Shown: positions 50,601-62,183 of the stretch, one piece after another | How positions within the stretch are numbered: the stretch's first letter is position 1 | Layout of the letters: each line of letters starts with the position of its first letter | From: Cardiocondyla obscurior | Taxonomy: Eukaryota > Arthropoda > Insecta > Hymenoptera > Formicidae | Assembly (NCBI RefSeq): GCF_019399895.1 | Contig: NC_091869.1 | Location: forward strand, 3,782,001-3,846,000 | Reading direction: 5' to 3' | DNA: 64,000 nucleotides | Notes under the pieces: generated by a model | What the model saw: only the letters and a program-made list of their open reading frames with translations | Told to the model about the DNA's origin: nothing | Database searches by the model: none | Made by a program: the position numbers and the translations under genes

Positions 50601-53600
50601 CCGTGCCCCGCTTTCGTAATAGGACCACGTCTGCATTTACATCTTCGTTGTTGAAAATTTAACTCGATTGAGAAACCTTATCGCCGCATTTAATACTCTC
50701 TCCCATAAAAATGCGACTCTGCGACGTTCTGACGATTCAAGAAAAAAATAAAAAAAATAAAAATAATAATAATAATAATAAAATAAAAGAAAAAGAAATA
50801 CGTTTCGCAACTCTTTTGAAATTGAGCGGGTCTCGAGGAGAAAGAATCGCGCGAAGGACGACATCACTCTGGGCAAAAAAAAGGATATCGGTCTCTTCTT
50901 TCGCCGCTAGCAATTTAGCGTTGATCGGGCTATTGCCGGCTTCGTTCCCTCGAAAATGCGGGCAAATAAATCAGCACGGGAAACGACGTCGAAATGACGC
51001 GCCGGCACGCCCGGAAATGCGATTTCTGCGTGACGGCTGACAGACGGACGGGCTGATATTTCGGGCGCCGTAAATAATTTGAGGAGTCGGCGCGCGCGGT
51101 CCTCGAGAGCGCGATAATTTAACAGGAGAGAAGAGCGCCGCGGATTTGCGCGATCGGAGATTTATTATTGGTGATTGATGGCCTGAATCGCGGCGTACAG
51201 CATTGATTAGCGGCGGGATATAATTGTTTGGATATGACATGAGGTGAACGGAGACGCGGGGAAAGAGAGATCGAGCGACTAAGAGACGAATAATTCACGA
51301 ACGAAACGAAACGTTTATTATGCGAGAGGTATTCGCGAGAAATACCAGTTTCTCCCCTGCATTAATCAAACGAGCGCAAAGACTGACAATATTAAACTGT
51401 AACGAGAATATCTTTAATAAATTCATACTTTTTGTAATTACCGATCAATGAATCGTGCAATCTTTTTACGTTCGTTTTTATCTTCTTCGTGACGCTCTAC
51501 TTGCTTCGTGGTAACCGCTTCCTAATTAACAGCGCGATTAATCGCCTTTCACGTCCCGCGAAAGCCGAAACACGCGGGTGCAATGCGATAAAACGACTAA
51601 TATACGTGCGTCGTGTCGCGCGGGCCACAATGTACCCCATTGTGGCCGGCCGGGGCGAAACGGAATTCGGCGGGTGTCTTATTTAATTTTCAGCGGCGAC
51701 GAAAGCGATCCTTTGTGAGCGCGTAGAATTATTCCCGGCGGGACGCGGGCCGCCGCGCGGAAATTAATTAATTCCATGGTGCACTTTGACGAGGGGGAGG
51801 AGGAAGAGCCCTACGTGTTTACGGTAAGCGAACGGGGGTGAGATTGTCGTGGACCGTCCCGCAAAGTTGACGGGAGATTCATCGCTCCGGGAGACCGCGG
51901 ACGATTGTACTCCCGTTTGCGAGACGTCCGCGGAAACGTGGAGCGTGTAATTCCGTATCACATAATGCAAACAGACGGCCGCTTGTTAGCGGGGAGATAT
52001 ACGCGCGCGAGTCGCGGTCTCGTCCCGTTAAATACGTACGGCGACGCGGCCGAGTAATTAAGGCCTGTGACCCGCGCTTCTGGGCCTGGAAAGTGAAGTG
52101 AAATACCGACGACAACTCCACCGTTGTCGTGACGAACGCGGGCCGCAGCGCATCACCGAGAAACTTTTCCGAAGAGCGGCGAAGCGGCGTGAGAAACTTT
52201 CGTCGAAAGCGCGTCTGAGAACTTGGCGCGTCTGGCAGAACGAAGTTAAAATCGATAAGGATTAGATAAAGCAAAAACTTGGTGAGCGCGCGCACGCGAA
52301 CGGGCGCGGGACAACAATGCGGAATATCAAATGCGATCTTTGACGCTTCTCTGCGACGCCCGGGCTTTCGAGAAACTTCATTTAAGTTACTCCCGCTCGC
52401 AATCTTGATAAGTTAAACTTCTCCACAGATATTAAATTACGGGAAACTTAATTTTTGACGGTTAGGTAATAATCAGTTCGTTCGCGAGACACGTTGTAAT
52501 CGTGATAAATTCGATTACGCTGGGAATTATTCGGGGTAAAATCGTACCCCATATTTCTATATCCATCGATCGTAAAAACGACGTAGATTGAACTCGTTAC
52601 ACATGAAATATTCGCGATTCATTAATTTCAAGATAATAAATTGTATATATATCATAGCTAACCGAGTTAATGCGATAAGTAATGCAGCTGTTTTCCTCCG
52701 CGCACCGGTAAGTACGACCGAGCGAAATAATGCCAATGACTCATGTAACGTCGATAAATAAACTCGCGCAGTTTTCCATTTCGCGGCTTGTCCGAGGCTA
52801 CATTCTCCGTCGCTTACGATCGAGGAAGAGAACGAGCGTTCATCGGTCCATGGCGCGTTTGACGTTTCACCGCGTCACCTCTCTTTATCGCGCGTGAAAT
52901 CGAGCATTCGTCGCGAAAGAATAATCACCGCCGCCGCTCGTCTCGCGCGGGCAATCCAGTGGCGATCGGGCTGACTCACGTCGATCTAGGCAATTACAAT
53001 GGCCACTCGCAAATGGCCATGTGTATGCGATGAATTTGCATGCGCGCGAGAAAGTCTGTTCCCCAGCCAAGTTAACCATCTACGTTGAGAGGAAAGTTAT
53101 TATTATATACAGTTGCTTTTGAAAACCCAGCAACATGAATATTTACAAAGAAATTACTTTTGACTTAATTACATTTTTACATTGATTCGACTGCATTAAT
53201 AATTAACGCGGTCATATTTATCGTTAGAAATATTAAAAAAAAAAAAAAAAATGTCTACATCCAAAATAACTATATTCTCTCTCAGCGTACCGGCGAGATT
53301 ATCTGACTCGTAATATTTCCCCCGGTACCGATACGCACATTAAATTATAATCACACGGTGAAGAGAAGGCAGCGCGCAACATCTCGCGCTCGGTTAAATT
53401 TTCTTGAATCGCAGAACTAGCCGCTATGTAGGAAGCAATTCTTCAGCGCCCGACAAGGTCTAACGCGGAAGAAGTGACGGGCGGGCGGGCGCACGTTAGC
53501 GAGGTATCTCGGGCGTGGTATATAAAGGGTTAAATTACCGATGATTTGTAATTCACGACCTCGGACGGTGGAAAAAAGAATGGCGATTATGCGCGCCGGG

Positions 53601-55710
53601 AAACACACACGTTGCACGTATACACGTTCAAGTACGAGAGAAATACGTGAAAGCGAAGGTAGGGTGGACCGCGAACGTGGGACGAGTGTCGGAGGCGGCT
53701 CGGAACAATGTAACGAGCCCGAGATTACCACAAGAATGGCGTGCTCTAATATCGAATTAATTACTTGTTACTTACATTACTGGGATTTCCGGTTTACTCT
53801 AACGATAGAAAGAGAGAGAGCGATTTCGCAAACGCGCTCAAGCTTCTTTAACAAAGCGCCATAAATTTCCACTATTTTTATACATTGAATTAATTACTTG
53901 CTGATTAAGACAAAAACAAAAAGAAAGGAAAAAAGAAAACAATAAAATTAAAAAAAAAAGATAGCCGTATCTTTGCACGCATCGCACGTTCCCGCGCAAT
54001 GACTTGATTAAGAGAAGGATCTTCCACGCTTTACGCCGGGATAAATAAAATGCCACTTACGATTTTACTGCTGACCCGCCGCGCGGCTTGATTAAAGCAC
54101 TAAAAATGTATCACCGCGCCCGGAAACCTTAATTAAAACAAAATGCCTCTTAATCCCTCGAATCCTGTCGCGCTTCTTCTCAGTCGTCTTACCTCGAGCT
54201 ACGTCGAATAAAACCGAGGGAACGAGATTTTTTTAAGGGAACCTTAGATCAGAACAATGCAGGGGAATTATCCCGCTTCTTAATTTAGAGACGTGAACAT
54301 TTGATGAAATTATTTTACTCGTTTACGATGCCGGGTTCTTTGACAAATAAGTAGACAATAAAATCTTACTCCCGATTTAAATTCGCGCGGAACTTTATTC
54401 CATCTTTAGCGTCTTTAAACGTTATCTTCAAGTGTTTCCGTTAGAGGATTTTTACTTCGTTAAAAAGTAATCACGAAAATCCATTATTGAAAATCACCAA
54501 AAGCCTGTCGTTAAAATTAAACGGAACGGAAACGGAACGGCACGTACGTTTTGCTCCTTGGGTGTTTTAGCGTTCATTAACTGCGCGTCATTGTTCTCTA
54601 TTTAATTAGCAATCTATTTTTCAGCTGGAAAAATGGGTTTCCCGTATGGCGCCTCAGAAATAAAACGGAATGAAAAAACAGTCGAAGCCGAGCTAGTGAT
54701 CGCCTGCGAATTCAGCGCGTGTGGAAAATAAAATTCGCACAAATCTAACTCCTCTGAATATTTTATGCTGGGGAATTTTATTCAGACGTAAAATTAAAAG
54801 CGCTCTCACTCCGACAGTAGCCGAGCTAGTTTTCCAATTTAAATGTCGAAGTATTTGAGATATTTGACAGTGAAAACTTTTTGGTACGTTTGTTCCTATG
54901 CTCCGCGTTGCTTTTAAAAATAATTTCCGCAAAGACATACACGCGCGTGCACGTAATATTTCAATAAAATGTATCAAGCTCATTTCTCGTCGCTTACACG
55001 TGATCTTTGTCAAAGTGAAATTAATTTACCAAAGGTAAATAGATCAGAATGAAGCATTCAGTTCGCAAATGCGGAGGCTGTCCTAGTCGCGAATAAAATA
55101 AATTTGCGTTACGGTTTCTCGATTTTATTACAAAAAAAAGAAGGAATAAAAAAAGAGAGAGAGAGAGAGAGAAAGAAAGAAAAGACGACAGTTCGCGCGG
55201 ACAATGTAAAATATTTATTCCGGTTGAATATTCATTCGAGAATTACCTCTCCGTGCAGAGCAGTGTTCGAGATAACTTATGCAGCATTCGACGAGTGATA
55301 TGATGATGGAACAGGACCGGAATCGAGACCAGGTAGCAGGAGTCCGATGACTCTGCGTAGCCGCTAATGCGAAAAGGATGGGCGTGTCACAGTCGCGCAT
55401 CGTCGCCTGGCACCGCGTGCATAATGCGTGCGTGTGCGTATTCGCAGCTGCAGTTTAAGCGGGCGACGATGCGCTCGTTAATGACATAATGACTTATGAT
55501 CGCGCCCCGCCTATAGGGACACGAGAAAGATTCGCTCGACGGTACGCTCGATAACTACTATAGAATACAAAAGACACCTATTAGGCGGCATCGCGCGATT
55601 CCCAAAGGGACCAACCTTGCCCTTCCCGCAGATTGAAAGGGATCGGGTAGAATTTACCGCGCAGGGAGAACCGTTCGATTAAATAAACTAATCGATTTAA
55701 ATGTATAATG

Positions 55711-55824
55711 CAATTAAATAATTAATTTACAAAAACTATATAAATATGTATTTTATACATATAATTAATAGTTATTTATTAATTATAAATTTAGAATTAT
55801 AGATTTAAATCAATTATTTAATTA
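55711..55824. repeat. AT-rich inverted repeat
   Basis: Arms at 55711-55728 and 55807-55824 match as inverted repeats at 16 of 18 positions, with about 78 bp between them. The sequence is so AT-rich that chance pairing is plausible. No clear target-site duplication is visible. Confidence 0.3.
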
Positions 55825-56081
55825 TATATTACGTGCGGAAGTTATTGAAAAATTTTTCATAGCTCACAAGCCAGATTACAAAACCGTGCAGTTACACTTC
55901 TTGTTCTATTCATTTTTGCTGACAATTGGATTCAGAAAAAAAAAAATAAAATAAAATAAAAACGACGCGGGAATTGCGAAACGAGAACACGGCGAGATTC
56001 CCGCGTTTCGCATCGCATTGCTCATCAATCGTTCAGAGTTTATTCTGTTTTTCGTTATCTCCGAGAGTCCTCTCGCCTTAC

Positions 56082-56108
56082 AAAAAAAAAAAAAAAAAAA
56101 AAAAAAAA
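56082..56108 (+). repeat. Poly-A run of 27
   Basis: An uninterrupted run of A, the longest homopolymer noticed. I see no retroposon body or flanking duplication that would make it the tail of an inserted element. Confidence 0.85.
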
Positions 56109-57683
56109 GCACGATCTCAATAAATAATCTCTTCTGCGCGCGCCCGCGGCTAAACAATTATTTTCGTATGTCCATTCGAAGGCCGATTGCCTTGGAACTT
56201 GCGAGAGACAGCGGTAGAATGCGGCGGAGAACACAGCTGCGCTGTGCAAAAACAAACGGAAACGATCTGCGAGAGTGCTGCGTGGATTCCACGTGATAAT
56301 ATTAGCGCGCAACGCGATCAAAGAAAAAAAAAAAAAATTATTCATGCAACAGTATAACCGTTTCTATAAAAATAACGCAACCACTATAAAAAATTAACTT
56401 TTTTAAATGTCCGCCCGCACCGTAAAAATTCATTAAACCTAAATTAAAAATACGACAGACGATGCTCGCTGCCTGATATTTCTGTGGAGAGAAGAGAAAA
56501 TGGAAGTCGAAATGCATTTGGATCAAGTATCGACAATCCGCCAGCGTCTCTTAAACGACATTTCCGAGTTCGTTAGCCCGCGCTAATGATCTATCGCTCA
56601 CACCGCAGGCGCTGCCACTGATATATCCGTCGGACCAAGACCCGGATGTACGGGAATAACGCGAAATTCTGCGCGCACGCTCATTCGAGTGCGCCGGAGG
56701 AGGCGCGACGGCAACAAAAGCACGAGCTAGGGAACAACGCGGGCGGGGAGGTGAAAGAAAGAGGTGAGTAGACGGCGAGACTTGGCGCTCGGCCAGGCAG
56801 AACGAAGCCAATCTCACTTTCGATTCTATTGCACCACGCATGGCGGGATGGCCACCTGTGCAAATTGGACCGCACAATCGCGAAGCTATATCGCGCTGGG
56901 ACCCATCGATTTTCCGGGACGGGCGTGGGAATCCGAGACCGAGTTGCGTAGATGATTCCGAGGCCCGCGTGACCGCGATAAAATAGGTTACCGAGAGTTA
57001 AATCGAGGCTTGCGCGACTCTCTAATTTACGACCGTCCGCGGAGCGCTTCTGGATAAATATCGCGATGATATAAAAGAATGTTGTTTTTTTTTCCCTTCT
57101 CTTTTTTTCTATTTTTCCTTTCCCCTAGATTTGTGACAGTAATTTGAAAATAAAAGACAAATAAAAAAATCAAAAGAGGACGAATCCGTAGGTATGTCCG
57201 TTCAGTCAGCGCGGGATCAAAAATAGACGAGAGGGATAGATTTAACGGTGCGAATGTCTGACGAAGTTGAAGCACCTTCACTATTAACAGTTCAGCTCTT
57301 TTAAAAATAGACGATGGCTTTCTATTTTTAAACGCGCGCACTCAAAAGTAACGGCCCCCGGCGGAAAAGCGTCTTGAGTTACTCGCCTTGGCACTTGTCC
57401 ACGTCGCCGTCCCGGCTAACGTGCCGGCCTCACGATTTTCCGAAAATTTATCGGGAGCAACAATGCCTATAAATAGACCGTAAGGCGGAAAGGGATGATT
57501 TCTTTCTTTCGAGAAGGCGATAAATGCCGAAGACCTTGAGAACGATGGGATAGCTTGAGATCTCGCGATTCGAAGTAATGTGGTACCTGTCCGGCAGACA
57601 CCACCTGCTGGCTGCCGGTACCACCATGCGTTTCTTCGTCAGGTTGCACCTGCGTGTTTGCGCACCCTTATTCGATTCACGCA

Positions 57684-57708
57684 GACGGACGGACGGACGG
57701 ACGGGCGG
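57684..57708 (+). repeat. (GACG)n short tandem repeat
   Basis: About five GACG units grade into GGCG units. A GTGC-rich partly palindromic stretch (57711-57730) follows directly. Confidence 0.8.
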
Positions 57709-59629
57709 GCCGTGCGTGCATGCGTGCACGCTGGAATTCAGCGACGGACAGCTGCTACGAGAGAGACCAGCCTTCAGCTTTTTCGCCTCATTATGCAACC
57801 GACGAGAAGGGGAACGAACGGCATCGACCGGTAGATGCCATTTAAACCGATTGTCCCTTTGAGAATGTGTGCGTAAATTTTGTGAAAGGTAGATGTATGT
57901 TTCGAAAAATCAAAGGATGTTTAATTATTGTAAGCAAAATTAATTAATTTTATATTTTATATATATGTATATATATAAAAAAGAAATAAATATATATTAA
58001 TCAATATTAAATATCAAAAGATAATTATCGGACATTTAATCGACATGAAAAGATGAAAAGATTATTTTTGTGGTCTGTAATATTGATATGTCTGATGAAT
58101 AAAATAAAAGAAAGTTTATTTGCGCGCAGTTTATTTTTCTTACCACTTCTTTTCGCCGAGAACGATTTTTCCCCGCGAGGATAGATAATTCGCTCATTCG
58201 TCTTCCAAGCCGTATCGTCACTTAAATAGGAGAGAAGGATCAAGGCCGAGACGATCGCCGGAAAACAACTGAGTGTTCTCACATCCTTTTTTTTTCTTTT
58301 TCTTTTTTATCTCACCCACCCCGCTCTTTCGTGCTTTTTTTCTTTCGTCTAGCGCTTTATTACCGCGTCGGCAGAAGAGTGATATTCAATCCAAGCGAGA
58401 GTGTCTCCTTCACGCTGAAGGATCAAAAACGCGCCACCGGATATCACGTAGGAAAGACGATCATTCACGATCATCGAAAAGACGTTTACGGGAAAAAAAA
58501 TAAAAAAAAAATAAAATAACTAGAGAATTTTTTATTGTCGAAACGAGAATGCCTTTTCCGCGAGAAGGAGCGAGAACCCCGAACGAAGGCTGCTTCTATT
58601 AGTCGCAATTAACAAATCTTTCTGGGTTAATTTGGACAGGTCCTTTGTGGAGGCTTCTCACCGACGGGGAGCAACAAGGGGGAGAAACTTAACGAGAAAA
58701 GTCATCGGTGCCGTGTTCGAAAAAGCTCCGCAATGCCCGCCGGGCACGTGCTGTCTTTACAGGAGTTCGAGTTGCTAATGCAGAAAGTTTCGACGAAGTA
58801 CGCGGAAGACGAGGGCGCGAAAGAGAAAATAAACCCCCGGTACGTGCGGCATTCCTCGGGGACGTCTCCCCGCGTACGGAAGAAAACAAGGGGAGCCGAG
58901 AGCGGTTGAACGTCCGAAACGAAGGCGAGGCGGTCGAGAAGAGGGAGGATGTTTTAAAGAATCGCGATAAGAAAGTTTACGACACCGCGGTACATCTCGC
59001 CCGTATATCTCGGGGACGAGAAGAGTAACTATGCTCGACCGAACTCCGGAGTGCAAAGAATATAGACAAAGCGAGTGGAGTCTGGTAAATCTTTACTGGG
59101 ATCCTTGTTTTTCTCCTCCCCTCGAGGACAGCTGCGTCCGCAGAATCGGAAAGTCGTAATCCGAGGGCACAGGTCCTTTCGCAAGGACCTTTCGCGTCGT
59201 GAGGACCCGTCCCGTCCGCAAGCGACGTCAACGACCTACGCTCTCGTATTTCTCCGTGCCCCGGCGCACCGTGAAAACATCTCCGCGTTGGTGAAACTTG
59301 GCGAGCAGCGAGCAGAATAAAGACTTTATGATTTGTTAAAAAGGCAGCCGAGGGGAAATCGGTGATCGCGCCGGTGATTGTAACATTTAGAAATGTTATA
59401 TTCTTCAAGCGCAGAAAAAGAAAATACACCGCCGGAAATAAGTAATTTATTTTGTCCAAAGTTATTAAGTAATTTATTTATTTATTTTTTTATTCGAAGT
59501 TATTTTGTATAGACTAAAGATTACTTTGCGCGCTTTATAAGATTTAGATGTTAATTAATTATATAATTTTTTTTACAATAATTATAATTGATTAATTTAC
59601 GATTGACGGCGTGTTGCCGGTTTACTTAC

Positions 59630-59644
59630 CTTTGTATCTTCCGG
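59630..59644 (-). CDS. Possible 15-nt coding microexon of the minus-strand gene
   Basis: The donor is very strong (AAAG|gtaagtaa on the minus strand). The frame required by the downstream exons has a TAA a short way upstream, so if this is coding it must begin after the AG of cctaacctactctag. That gives a five-codon exon in phase 1 reading GRYK, with the junction giving GRYKGKYAAR. The acceptor has only a moderate pyrimidine tract, though a branch-like ctaac occurs twice just upstream. It might instead be the end of an untranslated exon, but that would leave the gene without a visible start codon. Confidence 0.4.
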
Positions 59645-60029
59645 CTAGAGTAGGTTAGGTTAGATTATTTGTATCCTCGCATCCTTCCTTCCTTCCCTCC
59701 TTCTTTCCGTGGCAGTATTCTGGATTATCTTGAAGCACTTTAAATCACTTGACACTTTATTACACTGCTGCTTTTTTTTTAATAATTACTATCACTGTCA
59801 CTCGAGCGATGAACGACCGAAAAAATAACGTTAGATTATCGCGACGATCTTTTATGATTAAAATTAAGAAGCGCGACGAACAATCATTTGTTTTATAAAT
59901 TTGCACTCTCGATATTCGTGGCGTTGGTCTCTTAACTCGAGTCGTTCTCTATCTCAGGACAAGAAGCACGATGTAAAGTGAGAGGTCCAAGAGTCACTGT
60001 TTGAGTCTTCAATTAATTCTCGTCGGCAG

Positions 60030-60420
60030 AATGACCGTCACAGAAAACTTGCGGCGAACGAGACGGGCCATGACATGTCGAGCACCACGTATCGGATGAA
60101 AAATGTTCTCAGCGCACTTTGCTTTCCACAAGTTCCTCAAAAGTCTCTTGCTGCAAACGGGATGAGAGTCTCGGCCGCGACGAAGAAGGCGGGCGAGGTG
60201 CAGATCGCGCACTCTGATACACTGGCGATCACCGGACCCCGCCGAAGGAGATGACGAACGAGACGGACCGCGATATAAAACGTTCCCCGCGCACTTTGCT
60301 TCCCTCAAGTCTCTTGCTTCGAACGGAATGAGAGTCTCGGTCGCGACGAAGAAAACGGGAGAAGTGCGGTTCTCTTCCCGCTCCTCCCGCGCAATGACAG
60401 TTACCGGAACCTGCCGAAAA
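60030..60420. repeat. Diverged tandem duplication, about 170-200 bp per copy
   Basis: Blocks recur in the same order: cgaacgagacgg (60055 and 60255), cgcactttgctt (near 60113 and 60292), atgagagtctcgg (60162 and 60328), cgcgacgaagaa, and a closing block with ccgaa (near 60240 and 60414). Spacing between copies varies from about 166 to 200 bp, so indels have accumulated. The period is not a multiple of three throughout, and the Arg/Ser-rich peptides on the minus strand shift frame between copies. A non-coding duplication is therefore more likely than a repeat protein. Confidence 0.6.
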
Positions 60421-61120
60421 AAATTGTAATGGGAGCCAAAGCTCGGAAATGCCCGAAGCAATTGCCGCACAATTCACGTCGGACGCTCCGTGCGCTACAT
60501 AGCCTCCTTGTCGTTTCGAAGCATGTTTCCGAGCCACGAAACGGAGCACAGAACGATGAGTGGAACGACAGGAGTGCAGTAAATGATCGTTCGTACCCGA
60601 GTCGACAACGTCGACACTAATTCGCGTGCGAAAGCTTTCTATCCGCGGTCGAAAATACGTGTAGATGCGGAGCGATTAACGACACATGCACGCGCCCGAG
60701 CCTCCGCAACTACACTGAAGTGACCGTTAGAGATTTCGGCTGGTGGAAACGTGGAAAAGAGACTACCGCTGGAGAGTGAGACACCAATAGGTTCGATCGT
60801 CAATTGCATGCTGTCCTTCTCGCGCGACGAGTCCCGGAGTTCTCGGAAGCGCCGAGCTCGATGCCGAGCTCGTTTGTTTACATCTGTTTTTTAACGCGCT
60901 CGGCGAGCTCGAGACTGCTCCAAAATAGAAGAGCGTTGCGTTCGATGCTCGAGAATATATTTTTTGCGACTTCGAGAATAACCACTTTAAAGATCCTAGA
61001 ACGTTGTTGATGTAAAATTTCTGCTCGTCGAGCAAGTCCCAAAAATAATCTAATCAAACTTATTTCTTTAAAAAGTCACACGTAACGCAGTAATGCGATC
61101 GATAACAGCAATTCACGCAT

Positions 61121-61142
61121 GTATGTATATATATATATATAT
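61121..61142. repeat. (TA)n simple repeat
   Basis: A short TATATA run followed by poly-T. Confidence 0.8.
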
Positions 61143-62053
61143 TTTTTTTAGTATAGAACTTGACGCGAAGAACGCCTCGCGATTTTTATCGAATATTTTA
61201 ACAACCTCAGAAATATTCAAATCTCGAATTGTCGGACGGAAAAAACATTCATATAAATGTACGTCCGTATGGAACTTTCATTTCGAACATTGCCTGCAGC
61301 GGTCACAACAAAAGAACTTTAATTCGTGCGTTTATATTAAAAAAGTGTTTTTCCATGGTACGACTTTCTCCCGAAATTAAATACGATTTAATCTTGTATT
61401 TGCATATGTTGTTTGCGCGACGCTTCGATCAAATATTTATTTTTGATCTTGCAGAAATTGGGGGAGGATTTTCCATGTTTCTTTACGCTAAAAGGCGCAG
61501 GAAACTCAATACCCCTGACAGAGGGAATTTCAGATATAAATGTCGCGCGCACTTGCCTACGGCGATAAAGAGGAAATCAAGCGTGCACGCGGAGCAGAGC
61601 GTAAAGTTTCGCAACAATAATTATCCGAGAGTTTCTGCAACTAGTGGGCAAAACGAGCCGGTCGTGCTTAAACCGGAACGAACGTGGCTGCTTAATTACC
61701 CGAGGACCACCACCCACCTGTGCACACCGAAGGGCAGGTATAGCGTTTTCTGTGGCGACAGCGACTAGCGTACGTAAACCTAGGCAGCAGAGGCAGGGAA
61801 TGAAAGAACGGGAGGGAAATCGGTCATCGGCAATCCGGCCGGCGCGGTACATACATGTAGCACATGTGAAACTCGACGCACACGACTCTAAAGTTACGTT
61901 CGCTAGCTGCTGTCACCGCAGAAAACACCATATCTGCTTTCCAGCGTACAAACAAATTCGTTAATGTACCGTGTGTCGGCTGCCACGTGAAAATGCAAGA
62001 CCCCCGGATCGTGAATGCCAAGTCAAAGACGATCTACAAACGATGATCTACAA

Positions 62054-62183
62054 CAGAGCTGTAAAAGTAGTGACTATTTTGGTAATCGATTACTGGACGA
62101 TTACGATTACCTGTAAAAAGAAAAAGCACGATTACAAGTAATCGTAATTGCAATTGTAGTGATTATTTTATTTTAGAGCTCTG
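62054..62183. mobile_element. 130-bp hAT-type MITE with 8-bp target-site duplication
   Basis: The left end reads CAGAGCTGTAAAA and the right end, in reverse complement, CAGAGCTCTAAAA, giving 13-bp terminal inverted repeats with one mismatch. The element is flanked on both sides by the identical 8-bp ATCTACAA (62046-62053 and 62184-62191). An 8-bp duplication with CAG-type ends is the signature of the hAT superfamily. The interior is packed with GTAATCG/CGATTAC subterminal motifs in both orientations and cannot encode a transposase, so this is a non-autonomous MITE mobilised in trans. The intact duplication and near-identical ends suggest a fairly recent insertion. Confidence 0.82.

Larger units (their letters stand above)
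44673..59629 (-). other. Intron between the 15-nt and 42-nt exons (about 15.0 kb)
   Basis: No gene is recognised here. It includes short GA runs near 49409 and 55157, an (AAT)n run near 50758-50783, a 27-base poly-A at 56082-56108, a (GACG)n run near 57684, and AT-rich patches near 55711-55824 and 57940-58005. A plus-strand TATATAAAG occurs at 53519-53527. The 201-codon open frame at 46170-46775 (plus) contains poly-Phe/Ile from a poly-T tract and shows no domain. Confidence 0.5.

Noticed and set aside
52682..52706. Plus-strand ATG (MQLFSSAH) leading to a strong gtaagt donor
   Set aside because: Very short, with no matching downstream exon in the right phase; probably chance.
53778..53800. 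23-nt minus-strand segment with a good CT-rich acceptor and a gtaagt donor
   Set aside because: In the frame required by the gene it begins with TAA, and its length shifts the frame.
59650..59662. TTAGG-like units (taggttaggttag)
   Set aside because: Only about two units; too short to be interstitial telomeric repeat, and it overlaps the likely branch-point region of the 15-nt exon.
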